The notes beneath the pieces are model-generated. The model was given only the letters and a program-made list of their open reading frames with translations, had not been told where the DNA came from and did no database searches. From Thermoleophilia bacterium (GTDB taxonomy: Bacteria; Actinomycetota; Thermoleophilia; Gaiellales; Gaiellaceae), in contig JAOUEK010000118.1 of the NCBI GenBank assembly GCA_029858755.1, forward strand, positions 1 to 6,560: a stretch of DNA of 6,560 bases, given 5' to 3'. Below, one piece after another: positions 5,612-6,560 of the stretch. The translations under genes and the position numbers were made by a program. Positions within the stretch are counted from its first letter, which is position 1. Each line of letters opens with the position of its first letter.

Positions 5612-6388
5612 ATGAGCGGCAGGCTGCGCGTCATCCTCGTCGTCCTCGCCGCGATCGCGCTCGTCGCGGTCGCGGCCGTTGTCGTGTGGCGGGTCGTGCT
5701 GCGCGACACGGCGACGCCCGCGACGATCGACGACGCGCTCGCGCGCTACCGGGCCGCCGCGGCCGCCGGGGACACGCCGATCCCGGCCGGCGTCTACGTC
5801 TACACGACGACCGGCTCGGAGTCGATCAGCGCGCTCGGCGGCACCACGCACGAGTACCCGCCACGGTCGACCATCACCGTCACCTCGGCGTCGTGCGGGA
5901 TGGAGCTTCGTTGGGACGTCCTCACGACCCGCTCCACCACCTGGGAGGTCTGCACCGGGGGGAGCAGCGGGGTGCTCCAGCAGCTCGCCGGCTGGACCGA
6001 GCGGCACGCGTTCTTCGGGCAGGACGACGCCACGACGTGGCGCTGCACCGGGTCGCCGTGGCTGGTCGACGCGACGGTGGCTCCCGAGGCGGCCGACCAC
6101 GCGTGCGACGGCGGCGACGCCAGGCAGGCGGGCACGGTCGCCGTCGTGGGCGAGGAGGCGGTCGATGTCGGAGGTGTCGCCGTGGAGACGGTGCGCGTGA
6201 GGCTCGAGGCCCAGGAGGAGGGCGCCTCCCGCGGGCCGCTCGTCGAGGAGCGGTGGGTCGAGCGCGAGACGGGGCTGCCGGTTCGGATGGCGTATCGGGT
6301 GCGCACCGACAACGACTCCGTGATCGGAGACGTGGTCTTCGAGGAGGCGTACGACCTCACGCTCCTGTCGCTCGAGCCGCGGACGTGA
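5612..6388 (+). CDS. Single-pass membrane protein of unknown function with four cysteines
   Basis: This is a 258-residue protein. Residues 1-6 are basic and residues 7-29 form one hydrophobic helix (VILVVLAAIALVAVAAVVVW), followed by Arg-Asp, so the bulk is probably outside the membrane. There is no lipobox cysteine, so it is an anchored protein and not a lipoprotein. The external part reads IPAGVYVYTTTGSESISALGG, TITVTSASCGMELRWDVL, WEVCTGG, HAFFGQDDATTWRC, HACDGGD, and near the end VEERWVERETGLPVRMAYRV. Cysteines at 95, 114, 145 and 165 could form two disulphides. The W-x-x-x-E-T-G-L-P-V-R strand pattern near the C-terminus recalls LolA/LppX/RseB-type beta folds, which bind lipids or hydrophobic ligands; this is a weak inference. 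I believe similar uncharacterised actinobacterial proteins exist but know no function. The start is set by GGAGGT at 5602. It lies 63 bases after the DM13 remnant, and its stop overlaps the next start. Confidence 0.85.
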   Translation: MSGRLRVILVVLAAIALVAVAAVVVWRVVLRDTATPATIDDALARYRAAAAAGDTPIPAGVYVYTTTGSESISALGGTTHEYPPRSTITVTSASCGMELRWDVLTTRSTTWEVCTGGSSGVLQQLAGWTERHAFFGQDDATTWRCTGSPWLVDATVAPEAADHACDGGDARQAGTVAVVGEEAVDVGGVAVETVRVRLEAQEEGASRGPLVEERWVERETGLPVRMAYRVRTDNDSVIGDVVFEEAYDLTLLSLEPRT

Positions 6389-6560
6389 CGTCGCTCCGAG
6401 CGCTCCGCCGGCGCCTGCACGCCGCTCCGCTCGCGCCGGACGGGGCGCGGCGGCCCGACGCCCCGTTCGGGCGCGGCCCGCTCGCGGCCCGCGTGCTCGC
6501 GCAGGTGATCGACGCCGCGGCCTGGGCCGGCGGCCGCGTTCCCGCAGGCGTCGCGCACCG
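6385..6560 (+). CDS. Partial ORF translationally coupled to the membrane protein (3' end outside window)
   Basis: A GTG at 6385-6387 overlaps the preceding TGA as GTGA, a common coupling arrangement. It opens a frame with no stop to the window edge, giving 58 full codons: an Arg-rich N-terminus (TSLRALRRRLHAAP), then a helix-like LAARVLAQVIDAAAWAGGRVPAGVAH. The second part faintly recalls the N-terminus of actinobacterial LpxL/PIM-type lipid acyltransferases, but this is not enough for a call. A caution is that this frame is open without a stop from 5002 to the edge, so openness alone proves nothing; the GTGA overlap is the main support. Confidence 0.4.
   Translation, partial: MTSLRALRRRLHAAPLAPDGARRPDAPFGRGPLAARVLAQVIDAAAWAGGRVPAGVAH

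Noticed and set aside
4693..5709. 338-codon open frame on the minus strand
   Set aside because: It lies antisense to the DM13 coding sequence and the start of the membrane protein, and its translation resembles no family.

Overview
The window is very GC-rich and uses almost only G- or C-ending codons. It looks like a chromosomal segment of a high-GC actinobacterium. The BTAD/cyclase-like/AAA/TPR regulator and the DM13 protein would fit Thermoleophilia or Acidimicrobiia, but that placement rests on family recognition and is tentative.

Layout, left to right. (1) Positions 1-341 hold the last 112 codons of a nitrilase-superfamily hydrolase that closely resembles N-carbamoyl-D-amino-acid hydrolases. 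(2) Positions 342-689 are a non-coding leader with several palindromes, including a stem-loop followed by a pyrimidine run and a pair of TCGA heptamers spaced 11 bp apart. (3) Positions 690-4442 encode a 1250-residue AfsR/SARP-type regulator: winged helix, BTAD, a degenerate class III cyclase-like domain, a P-loop ATPase, then TPR-like helices. (4) Positions 4443-5115 are mostly without a conventional gene. They hold a strong hairpin just after the regulator and, on the minus strand, a 22-codon ORF with a good ribosome binding site and an internal duplication of GVKDW. (5) Positions 5116-5548 encode a membrane-anchored DM13-domain protein broken by one frameshift. (6) Positions 5612-6388 encode a 258-residue single-pass membrane protein of unknown function with four cysteines. 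(7) A further gene appears to start at 6385 in a GTGA overlap and runs off the window.

The most interesting part is the regulator together with the tiny convergent ORF. The two GVKDW-coding units differ only at two synonymous third positions, which argues for a real peptide. The hairpin at 4498-4517 lies between the two stop codons and could end transcription from both sides. A link between the peptide and the TPR end of the regulator is inference only. The DM13 gene, the four-cysteine protein and the coupled partial ORF are co-directional and may belong to one envelope-related locus. The hydrolase fragment has no visible link to the rest.
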